From: Mesorhizobium_G sp050247155
GTDB lineage: Bacteria > Pseudomonadota > Alphaproteobacteria > Rhizobiales > Rhizobiaceae
Direction: 5' to 3'
Length of the DNA: 64,000 nt
NCBI GenBank assembly: GCA_050247155.1
Contig: JBFWUS010000014.1
Span: 14,448 to 78,447, forward strand
In this document: positions 42,124 to 49,844 of the stretch, piece after piece
How the letters are laid out: each line of letters starts with the position of its first letter
Position numbering within the stretch: position 1 is the first letter of the stretch
The notes under the pieces: generated by a model
Database searches by the model: none
What the model saw: the letters and a program-made list of their open reading frames with translations, nothing else
What the model was told of the DNA's origin: nothing
Program-made: the position numbers and the translations under genes

Positions 42124-44910
42124 ATGCAGCCAGGTGCTTCGCAGCAACGCAGATCGTCCCAGAGTTTCAAGCGCAAGGAGCTTGTCGGAAAACTCAATGC
42201 CCTTTGCGTACGCGCCTTCAAGGCCGCCGCCGACGCCGCGAAACTGCGTGGCAATCCCTATGTCGAGCTTGCCCATTTCATCGAGCAACTTGTCCTGTCC
42301 GATCGCTCGGACGTGCAGATGATCTTGGCAGATGCAGGTGTCGATGCCAGCAGGATCGCCGGGGACATGTCACGCGCCATCGACAAGCTGCCTTATGGCG
42401 CAACCTCGATCGAGGAATTTTCGGATCACATTTTCCACGCGATCCAGGAAGGCTGGAACCTGGCCAATCTCGAATTCGGCGCCGACGATGTGCGCAGCGC
42501 CCACATCCTGCTGGCTTGTCTGAAAGTGCCGGTGCTGGAAGGCCTTGTTTCCAAGATCAGCGCCGAGTTCGACAAGATCGACGCAGACGGCGTCATTGCG
42601 CGCTTCGCCGACGTGGTCGAAGGGTCGCTTGAGACATCGAGCGCAGGGACTGTCCCGGAAGAGCAGGCCGCTCAGCCGAAGCGTGGACCTGGCGGCGATT
42701 CGGCGCTCGCCAGATACGCAACGGACCTCACCCAGCGCGCCCGCGACGGCAAGATCGACGCCGTCATAGGCCGTGACCCTGAGATACGGCAGATCGTCGA
42801 TATCCTGATGCGTCGCCGTCAGAACAATCCGATCCTCACCGGCGAGGCCGGCGTCGGCAAAACGGCCGTCGTCGAAGGTTTTGCCCTGCGCATCGCGCAA
42901 GGCGACGTGCCGCCGTCGTTGCAAGGCGTCAGCGTGCGCATGCTCGACGTCGGTCTCATGCAGGCTGGCGCTTCAGTGAAAGGCGAATTCGAGAAGCGCC
43001 TGAAGGCCGTGATCGACGAAGTGCAGTCGTCGGAAGTGCCGATCATCCTGTTCATCGACGAGGCGCATACGCTGATTGGCGCCGGCGGCGCGGCAGGCAC
43101 GGGTGACGCGGCCAATCTGCTCAAGCCCGCACTGGCGCGCGGGGAGTTGCGGACCATCGCAGCCACCACCTGGGCGGAATACAAGCAGCATATCGAGAAG
43201 GACCCGGCGCTGACCCGCCGCTTCCAGGTTGTGAAGGTAGACGAGCCTGATGAGGCGGCTGCGATCCTGATGTTGCGAGGCGTGGCGGGCATCCTCGAAA
43301 AGCACCATCAGGTGCAGATACTCGACGAGGCTATCGAGACGGCCGTGCGCCTATCGCATCGCTACATCCCGGCGCGGCAATTGCCGGACAAGGCGGTAAG
43401 CCTGCTTGATACCGTCTGCGCCCGCGTAGCTATTTCACAGCATGCGCGGCCAGCCGAGGTAGAAGATCTGATGCGCCGCCGACAAGCGCTTGAGGTGGAG
43501 CATGGGATCATCACCCGTGAAGGCGCCATCGGCATTGATGTCGCCGAGCGCAAGGCGCGGGTCGAGACGGGCCTTGCCGAGACGGACACGGCCTTGGGGG
43601 CCGCTAAGGAGCGCTGGGACAAGGAGAAGGAGATCGTCGCCGAAATATTGGAGTTGCGGGCGCGCCTTCGCGGCGAAGGCGTGCCGCTCGACGCGGTGAC
43701 GAAGGGCGAAGTCGAGGAGGGCAATGCGGTTGCTGACGTCGCGCCTGCGGCCGCCAACGACGATGCAGCACCCGAGGACGATGTGCAGCCTGTTGGAGAA
43801 CAGGCCGCAAAGGCCTCCGAACCCGAGGCAGATCTGGCACGGCTTAAGGAACTCATGGGTGTGCTGGCGGACGCTCAAGGCGAGACGCCGCTGATCCTGC
43901 TCTCGGTCGACCGCAACGCGGTGGCTGCCGTCGTGCAGGATTGGACCGGCATTCCGACCGGCCGGATGCTGACCAGCCAGACCGAGAAGGCGCTAAAACT
44001 GGCCGAACTCTTGGCCGAACGCGTCATCGGCCAGGACCATGCGATGGAAATGATTGCCAAGCGCGTGCAGACCAGCCGAGCCGGCCTCGGCGCACCGGAA
44101 AAGCCAGTCGGCGTTTTCCTGCTCTGCGGCCCCTCCGGCGTCGGCAAGACCGAGACAGCGCTGGCGCTGGCTGAGACGCTCTACGGCGGCGAACAGAACC
44201 TGATTTCCATCAACATGTCCGAATTCCAGGAGGCGCATACGGTCTCGACACTGAAGGGCGCACCGCCCGGTTATGTGGGTTATGGCAAGGGCGGCATCCT
44301 GACCGAGGCGGTGCGGCGAAAACCCTATTCGGTGATCTTGCTCGACGAGGTCGAGAAGGCGCACACCGACGTGCACGAAATTTTCTTCCAGGTGTTCGAC
44401 AAAGGCATGATGGATGATAGCGAAGGCCGGCGCATCGACTTCCGCAACACGCTGATTCTGCTCACCTCGAACGTCGGTTCTGATGTCATCATGGCTAAGA
44501 CCAATGCGGGCGAGAAGCGCGAGAAGATCGAGGATCTGGACGCCGCGCTGCGGCCACCCCTGATGAAAGTCTTTCCCGCCGCCTTCATCGGCCGCGTGGT
44601 GACGATTCCGTATTATCCGCTGTCGGGCCAGATGATCGAGGCGATCGCCAATCTGCAATTCAAGAAGATCGCCAAGCGCCTTCGCGCCGGCCAGGATGCG
44701 GAGCTCGTTATCGGCGACGGCGTGATGGAGTTGATCAAGGCGCGCTGCACCGACATCGAATCCGGAGGCCGCATGATCGACGCGATCCTCACCAACACGC
44801 TTTTGCCAAGCTTGAGCCAGGGCGTGCTGAATCGGACGCTGGAAGGCGAAAAGCTGACGAAGGTCACGGTCGGCGCTTCGCCGGAAGGTTTTACCTACGC
44901 CTTCGAATAG
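42124..44910 (+). CDS. tssH: T6SS AAA+ disassembly ATPase TssH/ClpV
   Basis: 928 residues from the ATG preceded by AGGAGTGGG; an earlier in-frame start adds 19 unlikely residues. A Clp N-domain (FKRKELVGKLNALCVRAFKAAADAAKLRGNPYVELAHFIEQLV) binds the TssC N-terminus. It is followed by AAA+ domain 1 with Walker A GEAGVGKTA (240-247) and ILFIDEAHTLIGAGG, a middle domain with an Ala/Glu/Asp-rich insertion (about 530-580), and AAA+ domain 2 with GPSGVGKTE (669-676) and VILLDEVEKAHTDV. TIGR03345-type ClpV proteins recycle contracted sheaths. The gene stands alone, divergent from tssA, and its last 16 bases overlap the convergent lysR gene. Confidence 0.96.
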   Translation: MQPGASQQRRSSQSFKRKELVGKLNALCVRAFKAAADAAKLRGNPYVELAHFIEQLVLSDRSDVQMILADAGVDASRIAGDMSRAIDKLPYGATSIEEFSDHIFHAIQEGWNLANLEFGADDVRSAHILLACLKVPVLEGLVSKISAEFDKIDADGVIARFADVVEGSLETSSAGTVPEEQAAQPKRGPGGDSALARYATDLTQRARDGKIDAVIGRDPEIRQIVDILMRRRQNNPILTGEAGVGKTAVVEGFALRIAQGDVPPSLQGVSVRMLDVGLMQAGASVKGEFEKRLKAVIDEVQSSEVPIILFIDEAHTLIGAGGAAGTGDAANLLKPALARGELRTIAATTWAEYKQHIEKDPALTRRFQVVKVDEPDEAAAILMLRGVAGILEKHHQVQILDEAIETAVRLSHRYIPARQLPDKAVSLLDTVCARVAISQHARPAEVEDLMRRRQALEVEHGIITREGAIGIDVAERKARVETGLAETDTALGAAKERWDKEKEIVAEILELRARLRGEGVPLDAVTKGEVEEGNAVADVAPAAANDDAAPEDDVQPVGEQAAKASEPEADLARLKELMGVLADAQGETPLILLSVDRNAVAAVVQDWTGIPTGRMLTSQTEKALKLAELLAERVIGQDHAMEMIAKRVQTSRAGLGAPEKPVGVFLLCGPSGVGKTETALALAETLYGGEQNLISINMSEFQEAHTVSTLKGAPPGYVGYGKGGILTEAVRRKPYSVILLDEVEKAHTDVHEIFFQVFDKGMMDDSEGRRIDFRNTLILLTSNVGSDVIMAKTNAGEKREKIEDLDAALRPPLMKVFPAAFIGRVVTIPYYPLSGQMIEAIANLQFKKIAKRLRAGQDAELVIGDGVMELIKARCTDIESGGRMIDAILTNTLLPSLSQGVLNRTLEGEKLTKVTVGASPEGFTYAFE

Positions 44911-45821
44911 CTTTCGTCTGGCTGCCAGCCCTCTATGGAGGCGCGTGTCGTTTCTGCTTCCGCGATGATCCAGTCGCGGAAGAGGCGGATCTTGCGTAAG
45001 CGCCGTCGCGCCGAGGGATAGACCAGGAAGTAGCTGCGTCCATCCTTTACGACGTGGGAGAATGGCTGGACCAGCCGGCCGTGGCTCAGTTCATTGGCGA
45101 AGAAGGTCGGCACGACCATGGCGGCTCCTTGCCCAAGCAGGGTAATAGCGACATCCATCGCCTGAACGCCGAGCACCAGTCCCATCTGGTCAGAATCCTC
45201 ACGATTGTCGACGCCGGCTTCGTCGAGCCAGCGATGCCACCAGCCGAGAGAGCCGAACCGGCGCACCGCCAACAAATCGGACGGCTGTTCGAGACGGTAT
45301 CGCGTCCGGAACTCGGGCGTGCACACCGGCGTGTATTCGATGGGAAAGAGCGGGATGACGTCACTGTCCGGCCATTCGCCTTTCCCGCTGCGAATCGAAA
45401 TATCGACCGCATCCTTGGCGAAGTCGACGACCCGGTTCGATGCGTCGAGCTTGATGTTGATGTCGGGGTGGAGTTCCTGAAAACCGGTCAGTCTCGGCGC
45501 CAGCCAGACCGATGCGACTGTCGGCAGGACGGACAACGATAGCTCGGTTGCGGTGCTGCTGGCGATGTCCGCAAAAGCTGCACCGAGCAGGCCTAGCGCT
45601 TCCGTTACTTTCGGGGCGAGCTTCTGGCCCGTCTTGGTCAGCGTTACTTGCCGGGCTTCGCGCGTGAACAGCGCGGTTCCCACACGATCTTCAAGCAGCT
45701 TGATTTGATAGCTGACAGCCGCCTGCGTCATGCCAAGCTCATCCGCAGCGCGGGTAAAACTTTGGTGGCGGGCCGCGGCCTCGAAGGCCCGGATAGCGGC
45801 GATCGGCGGGAGCTTGCTCAT
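44895..45821 (-). CDS. LysR-family transcriptional regulator, GcvA-like
   Basis: 308 residues. N-terminal winged helix-turn-helix (about 6-65): LPPIAAIRAFEAAARHQSFTRAADELGMTQAAVSYQIKLLEDRVGTALFTREARQVTLTKTG. The effector-binding domain follows (about 90-295), with LSVLPTVASVWLAPRLTGFQELHPDI and VDISIRSGKGEWPDSDVIPLFPIEYTPVCTPEF, the pattern of GcvA-like members. The ligand cannot be predicted. The gene is divergent from a DUF1127 gene, with a palindrome in the shared region, a pairing common in Hyphomicrobiales, where such regulators likely drive the small protein. The stop overlaps the clpV end. Confidence 0.93.
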   Translation of the reverse strand: MSKLPPIAAIRAFEAAARHQSFTRAADELGMTQAAVSYQIKLLEDRVGTALFTREARQVTLTKTGQKLAPKVTEALGLLGAAFADIASSTATELSLSVLPTVASVWLAPRLTGFQELHPDINIKLDASNRVVDFAKDAVDISIRSGKGEWPDSDVIPLFPIEYTPVCTPEFRTRYRLEQPSDLLAVRRFGSLGWWHRWLDEAGVDNREDSDQMGLVLGVQAMDVAITLLGQGAAMVVPTFFANELSHGRLVQPFSHVVKDGRSYFLVYPSARRRLRKIRLFRDWIIAEAETTRASIEGWQPDESYSKA

Positions 45822-45829
45822 CGGAAATG

Positions 45830-45846
45830 CATAAGCGTTCTTTATG
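45830..45846. promoter_or_regulatory. Candidate LysR-type operator upstream of lysR and the DUF1127 gene
   Basis: CATAA (45830-45834) and TTATG (45842-45846) form a perfect inverted repeat with a 7-base spacer, 17 bases overall, just upstream of the lysR ATG. LysR-type regulators bind interrupted dyads of about this size (T-N11-A) in the region shared with the divergent target. Assignment is by symmetry and place only. Confidence 0.4.
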
Positions 45847-45924
45847 GCAGATTGCGATATTTTGCTTTGTCAGATCAAGGCCCGGTCCGCAATGTCGCTT
45901 CCGAAAGCTCACTAGGGGAAAGCG

Positions 45925-46224
45925 ATGAGGATGTTCGTGAAATCATTGATGGCGCTTTGGCGACGCTCTCGCCGCGTACCAAATCTTCGGACACATGACC
46001 TTGACGACAAGCTGCTGGCCGACATCGGTTTGTCGCGCAATGGCGACCGCCTCGGTCAAAGCCCGGTGGAGGAAACGATCGAGACAGCCAGACGTCCCCC
46101 GCTCATCGTGATCGTCAACGCAAAGACAATGACGTCTTCAAAACGCGTCGATGAGAAGCCTGGACAATCAGTCTTGCAATCTGCTTGCCGCCGTCAACCC
46201 ATGATGCGCGATGTTGGTCCATAG
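45925..46224 (+). CDS. DUF1127 small protein
   Basis: 99 residues with ATG after GGGGAAAGCG. The N-terminal half holds the DUF1127 core: MALWRRSRRVPNLRTHDLDDKLLADIGLSRNGDRL. Small Arg-rich DUF1127 proteins of rhizobia affect phosphate, carbon and RNA metabolism and often sit next to LysR regulators of this type. The C-terminal half (ARRPPLIVIVNAKTMTSSKRVDEKPG onwards) is not part of the family and may be a frame-extended tail. It is divergent from the lysR gene. No signal peptide. Confidence 0.75.
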   Translation: MRMFVKSLMALWRRSRRVPNLRTHDLDDKLLADIGLSRNGDRLGQSPVEETIETARRPPLIVIVNAKTMTSSKRVDEKPGQSVLQSACRRQPMMRDVGP

Positions 46225-46336
46225 GAACGCTCTTATGCGAAGCGATGAAACAGGCTAGCGTCTGCGCTTGTGTTGGGCTTGGGAGCTTCTTCGCATGAGG
46301 TTCGAGACGACGACCGTGACGGCGAGGCGTGCGTAG

Positions 46337-47128
46337 ATGCTCTACGCTTCCAACCGCAATGCCGACACATCCGTCCTCATCACCGGTGGCGCGCAGGGGC
46401 TTGGCCTTGCCGTGGCGCGGCAGCTCGTCGGCGAGGGGTGTCGCAAGCTCGCACTGCTTGGCCGTTCGGCGGAGAAAGGAAAAGCAGTCGTTGCGGAGCT
46501 TGAAAAGCTAGGCGCGGAAGCCATTTTCATCGCGGCGGACATGGCTGATCCGCATGTCTGCCTTGGTGCGGTTGAGACCGCGCTGAAGCGTTTTGGCTCG
46601 GTCAATGCGCTGGTCAACTCAGGCGCCTCCACCGCGCGCGGTACACTCGTCGACACCACTGTCGAGCGCTACAACGAGCTGTTCGACATCAATGCACGCG
46701 GTCCGTTCTTCCTGATGCAGGGTGTAGTGAAGCATCTGCTCGAAGCCAGGCAGCCGGGCTCGATCGTTAACGTGCTCTCCGTCAACCTGCATTGTGGACA
46801 GGATTTTCTCACCGCTTACTCCGGCTCCAAGGGAGCTATGGCGACCATGACCAAGAACGTCGCCGCCGCCTATGCCAAGAACCGCATCCGCTGCAACGCG
46901 GTCGCACCAGGCTGGATGGATACGCCCGGCGAACATGCAATCCAAAAGGCGGTGCACAACGCTCCCGACGATTGGCTGGAAAAGGCAGAGGCGTCGATGC
47001 CGTTCGGCAAACTCGCCAAGCCGGACGAACTCGCTGTGTTGATCGCCTATCTCGTCAGCCCGCAATCGGGCGTCATGACGGGCTCGATCATCGACTACGA
47101 CCAGAATGTCATCGGCCTGATTGGCTGA
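46337..47128 (+). CDS. Short-chain dehydrogenase/reductase
   Basis: 263 residues, a classical SDR. The cofactor motif TGGAQGLG (about 15-22) is the TGxxxGxG fingerprint; NSGAS stands in the NNAG position; the catalytic set is S in NVLSVN, and Y-x3-K in YSGSKGA, followed by NRIRCNAVAPGWMDTPGE. Substrates of such enzymes are alcohols, sugars or steroids and cannot be told from the sequence. Adenine-ribose specificity is unclear; an Arg-Ser (GRSAEKG) after beta-2 suggests NADP. The gene stands alone, with the aroG leader 85 bases downstream. Confidence 0.9.
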   Translation: MLYASNRNADTSVLITGGAQGLGLAVARQLVGEGCRKLALLGRSAEKGKAVVAELEKLGAEAIFIAADMADPHVCLGAVETALKRFGSVNALVNSGASTARGTLVDTTVERYNELFDINARGPFFLMQGVVKHLLEARQPGSIVNVLSVNLHCGQDFLTAYSGSKGAMATMTKNVAAAYAKNRIRCNAVAPGWMDTPGEHAIQKAVHNAPDDWLEKAEASMPFGKLAKPDELAVLIAYLVSPQSGVMTGSIIDYDQNVIGLIG

Positions 47129-47212
47129 CGCTGTTGCTTCGTTGCAGCACTGTCGGCTTACGAAAGACGACAGCCGCAATTGTCAGGTGACAGCTTCTAC
47201 AAGGTGGGATAT

Positions 47213-47299
47213 ATGACCACGCCATGATCCACGCGTCCGCCACCTATTTTTGGTATTTTAGCACCTCGCTGGCGGCGGGAGGATTGCGCTCGATCTAAA
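47213..47299 (+). CDS. aroG leader peptide rich in aromatic codons
   Basis: A 28-codon reading frame starts at an ATG with AAGGTGGG in front of it and ends at TAA (47297-47299). Codons 12-16 read Tyr-Phe-Trp-Tyr-Phe (47246-47260), five aromatic residues in a row, preceded by Ala-Ser-Ala-Thr. It lies about 90 bases upstream of aroG, followed by a terminator hairpin, as in amino-acid attenuators such as the trp and phe leaders. All three end products of the pathway that AroG opens would be sensed. It is too short for usual gene finders. Function is inferred from the codons and the RNA structure. Confidence 0.75.
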
Positions 47300-47349
47300 G
47301 ATTGCAGCATCAAAGTCCGACCAAGCCGCCAGACCTGGCGGCTTTTTTG
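47238..47349 (+). promoter_or_regulatory. Transcription attenuator controlling aroG
   Basis: Four mutually exclusive segments can be read. Segment 1, CCGCCA (47238-47243), lies within the leader codons and complements segment 2, CTGGCGGC (47270-47277). Segment 2 also complements segment 3, AAGCCGCCAG (47324-47333). Segment 3 complements segment 4, CTGGCGGCTT (47336-47345), which runs into TTTTTT and forms the terminator. A ribosome stalled on the aromatic codons would cover segment 1, leave segment 2 free to pair with 3, and prevent termination. With charged tRNAs the ribosome reads on to the stop over segment 2, so 3 pairs with 4 and transcription ends. Confidence 0.75.
47324..47349 (+). terminator. 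Rho-independent terminator of the aroG attenuator
   Basis: AAGCCGCCA pairs with TGGCGGCTT around a four-base loop, giving a nine-base-pair GC-rich stem directly followed by six T. It sits between the leader peptide and aroG, so it acts inside the transcript unless the antiterminator forms. Confidence 0.8.
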
Positions 47350-47388
47350 TTTCAGCCGGCAGGTCTTCCAAAACCAGGAGCCTAAGCC

Positions 47389-48477
47389 GTGTTGACCACC
47401 ACCGACGACCTTCGCGTCAAGGAGCTGAAGGAACTGAGTACGCCCGACGAGGTGATCCGCGAAATTCCGCGGTCACTTACGGCGACGCGCACCGTCACTG
47501 CCGCGCGCAACTCGATCCACGCCATGTTGCAGGGCACGGATGATCGCTTGCTCGTCGTGGTGGGTCCATGTTCGATCCACGACCCAGCAGCCGCCATCGA
47601 TTATGCTTCGCGCCTTGCGGCATTGCGCGAAGAACTGGCGGACCGGCTCGAAATCGTCATGCGTGTTTATTTCGAGAAACCGCGCACCACAGTCGGCTGG
47701 AAGGGGCTGATCAACGACCCCGACCTCGACGGCAGCTTTAACATCGACAAGGGTTTGCGTATGGCGCGGAACGTGCTCGCCGCCGTCAACAATCTCGGTC
47801 TGCCGGCCGCGACCGAATTCCTCGACATGACAACGCCGCAATACATTGCCGATCTCGTTTCCTGGGCGGCGATCGGCGCGCGCACGACCGAGAGCCAGAT
47901 TCATCGCGAGCTTGCCTCGGGCCTGTCCTGCCCCGTGGGTTTCAAGAATGGTACGGACGGCAATCTGCGTATTGCGGTCGATGCGGTGAAGTCGGCTTCC
48001 TTCCCGCATCATTTCATGGCGGTGACCAAGAGCGGGCGCTCGGCGATCGCCTCGACCACCGGCAATGACGATTGCCACCTGATCCTGCGCGGCGGCACGA
48101 AGCCGAACTATGATGCGGCGAGCGTACAGGCGGCCTCCGCCGAACTAGTGCGATCGGGACTGGCGCCGAAGCTCATGATCGACACCAGCCACGCCAACAG
48201 CAACAAGAAGGCGGAGAACCAGCCGCTCGTTGCAGCAGACATCGCAAAGCAGTTGGCGGACGGCGAACAGCGCATCATGGGCGTGATGATCGAAAGCAAT
48301 CTTGTTGCCGGCCGCCAGGATGTGGTCGAAAGCAAGCCGCTGACCTATGGCCAGAGCATCACCGACGGCTGCATCGATTGGGAGACGACCGTCTCCGTGC
48401 TGCGTCAGTTGGCAGACGCCGTCGCGGCGCGGCGTAAATCGGTTCGTTCCGCTGTTCCGCACTCTGGCGCGGCCTGA
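47389..48477 (+). CDS. aroG: 3-deoxy-7-phosphoheptulonate (DAHP) synthase, class I (AroG type)
   Basis: 362 residues, the usual size of the E. coli AroG/F/H type. It condenses phosphoenolpyruvate with erythrose 4-phosphate in the first step of the shikimate pathway. Motifs: VVVGPCSIHDPAAAIDYA (active-site Cys), RVYFEKPRTTVGWKGLINDP, GLPAATEFLDMTTPQYIADLVSWAAIGARTTESQ, GFKNGTDGN, HLILRGG, LMIDTSHANSNKK, GVMIESNL. The N-terminal extension (about 1-45) is where AroG isozymes bind their feedback aromatic amino acid. An aromatic-rich leader and terminator precede the gene. Most rhizobia also have a class II enzyme, so this would be a second, regulated isozyme. Confidence 0.95.
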   Translation: MLTTTDDLRVKELKELSTPDEVIREIPRSLTATRTVTAARNSIHAMLQGTDDRLLVVVGPCSIHDPAAAIDYASRLAALREELADRLEIVMRVYFEKPRTTVGWKGLINDPDLDGSFNIDKGLRMARNVLAAVNNLGLPAATEFLDMTTPQYIADLVSWAAIGARTTESQIHRELASGLSCPVGFKNGTDGNLRIAVDAVKSASFPHHFMAVTKSGRSAIASTTGNDDCHLILRGGTKPNYDAASVQAASAELVRSGLAPKLMIDTSHANSNKKAENQPLVAADIAKQLADGEQRIMGVMIESNLVAGRQDVVESKPLTYGQSITDGCIDWETTVSVLRQLADAVAARRKSVRSAVPHSGAA

Positions 48478-48566
48478 GTTTTGATGCGGCGCGGCTCGAC
48501 AGCCGTGCCGTGCTCGGCTTAGATCGTGTTGATATCGGGAACGCTGCACCGGCTAATGGGATCATC

Positions 48567-48791
48567 ATGGCCAGCAAGACGTCGAACAGCCATACTTTCC
48601 TCGACCCGCTATGGCGGCGGGTCGTGCTCATCGCGGCGATTGTTGCCTGGAGCCTGACCGAGTTCTATTTCGAGTCCTACACTTGGGGGACGATGGTTGG
48701 GGTCTTCGCGCTTTATGGCGCCTGGTCCTATCTGGTCACTTACGTGCCGAGTTCTACCGGCGCCTCTCAAGGAGACGCCGACGGAACCTAG
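48567..48791 (+). CDS. Small membrane protein, DUF3329-like
   Basis: 74 residues from the ATG at 48567; an in-frame start 57 bases earlier lacks a ribosome-binding site. The pattern FLDPLWRRVVLIAAIVAWSLTEFYFE and WGTMVGVFALYGAWSYLVTYV gives two membrane helices. The LWRR-helix-W-E motif resembles the small DUF3329 proteins, which I name only tentatively. It lies just upstream of the membrane cytochrome gene and on the same strand, with a 12-base gap, so they may be made together. Confidence 0.55.
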   Translation: MASKTSNSHTFLDPLWRRVVLIAAIVAWSLTEFYFESYTWGTMVGVFALYGAWSYLVTYVPSSTGASQGDADGT

Positions 48792-48803
48792 GCGTTGGCG
48801 CGA

Positions 48804-49745
48804 ATGAGTGATGGATTCCCCTCCGCTGACCGGCGTTTAGTTCGTCCACTACGTTCTCGTCTCATCGCCATTGCGTTGACCGGCAACCTTATTGCCTTCG
48901 GTGCGGTCGTCCTGTTGATCGCATTCCGATCAACAGACATCGCTTGGTGGATGGTGCGCTTGCCGGGTCTTGTTGCGCTGGCATTGGCGGCCGCTGCGAT
49001 TTCGATCCAGCCATCGCCGAGGACGCGACGCAGGCATCATTGGCTGGGCTGGTTGGCGATTGGCGCCGTCGTCTTGCACGTCGTCGTGGTCACGGGACTC
49101 CACGCAAAATTCTGGGATTGGCTTGCACCTTACCTGCCGCCGGAGATCGCTTTCGGTATCCTGGCGGCGCTGGCCCTGTTATCCACGCTTGCCTTGCAAC
49201 GATCGAAGCGACTGCGGTCATACTTCGGACCGGTCGCGATGCTTCGGCTGCACCGGCCTGTCGGCTATATCGCGCTTGGCGGGGCGGCCGCGCATGTCGC
49301 GCTGATCGCGGGAACACCGATCTACATTGTGTTGTTGATCGTCGCCGGCGGTATCGCTGTGTTCATGAGCTCGTCGGCCCACCTGCGCGATGTGCGAATC
49401 CTGGCGGTCGTCATCGCCCTCGCCGTTGCTTGCATGGCGATCGTCTATTCCGCGCCGGTGAGCCAGGCGCGTCTCGCCGGCCTCAGAACCACGCCGATCG
49501 ATAGCGCGGGCTTTCTGCATGCCAAGCACGCGACGGTTACCTGCGTGACCTGCCATCACAATTTTCTCGACGACACCGGCAAGGAGAACTGCCTGAACTG
49601 CCACAAGCGGGTATCGACAAGCGAAACGATGCGCATCGACCGCATGTTCCATGCTTTCTGTGGCGAATGCCATCGGCGCGAGAGTCGGACCGGCGAGCGC
49701 AAGTCAGGCCCGATCGACGATTGTTCGGGCTGTCATACGAAATAG
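48804..49745 (+). CDS. Membrane protein with C-terminal tetraheme c-type cytochrome domain
   Basis: 313 residues from ATG; a TTG three codons earlier is possible. About six membrane helices (residues 12-240), two with paired His suited to b-heme (HHWLGWLAIGAVVLHVVVV, LHRPVGYIALGGAAAHVALIAG), as in ferric-reductase-like or cytochrome b561 proteins. After a last helix the C-terminal 70 residues carry four CXXCH heme-c motifs: CVTCH, CLNCH, CGECH, CSGCH. The extra histidines (LHAKHATVTC, HHNF, MFHAFCGECHRR) fit bis-His ligation. This looks like an electron-transfer module linking the membrane to the periplasm. Partners and acceptor are not known. Confidence 0.82.
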   Translation: MSDGFPSADRRLVRPLRSRLIAIALTGNLIAFGAVVLLIAFRSTDIAWWMVRLPGLVALALAAAAISIQPSPRTRRRHHWLGWLAIGAVVLHVVVVTGLHAKFWDWLAPYLPPEIAFGILAALALLSTLALQRSKRLRSYFGPVAMLRLHRPVGYIALGGAAAHVALIAGTPIYIVLLIVAGGIAVFMSSSAHLRDVRILAVVIALAVACMAIVYSAPVSQARLAGLRTTPIDSAGFLHAKHATVTCVTCHHNFLDDTGKENCLNCHKRVSTSETMRIDRMFHAFCGECHRRESRTGERKSGPIDDCSGCHTK

Positions 49746-49844
49746 ATTTCCATTGCCGGCCGAAAGGTCTTTCGCTGATGCAGCCAGTTGCCTCAAACGC
49801 CAATTTTTTCTAAGCAACAGCACGTTTTCTGGAGGACAAGACCC

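Noticed and set aside
46235..46296. Inverted repeat ATGCGAAG / CTTCGCAT before the SDR gene
   Set aside because: Eight-base arms 46 bases apart are too weak to claim a function.
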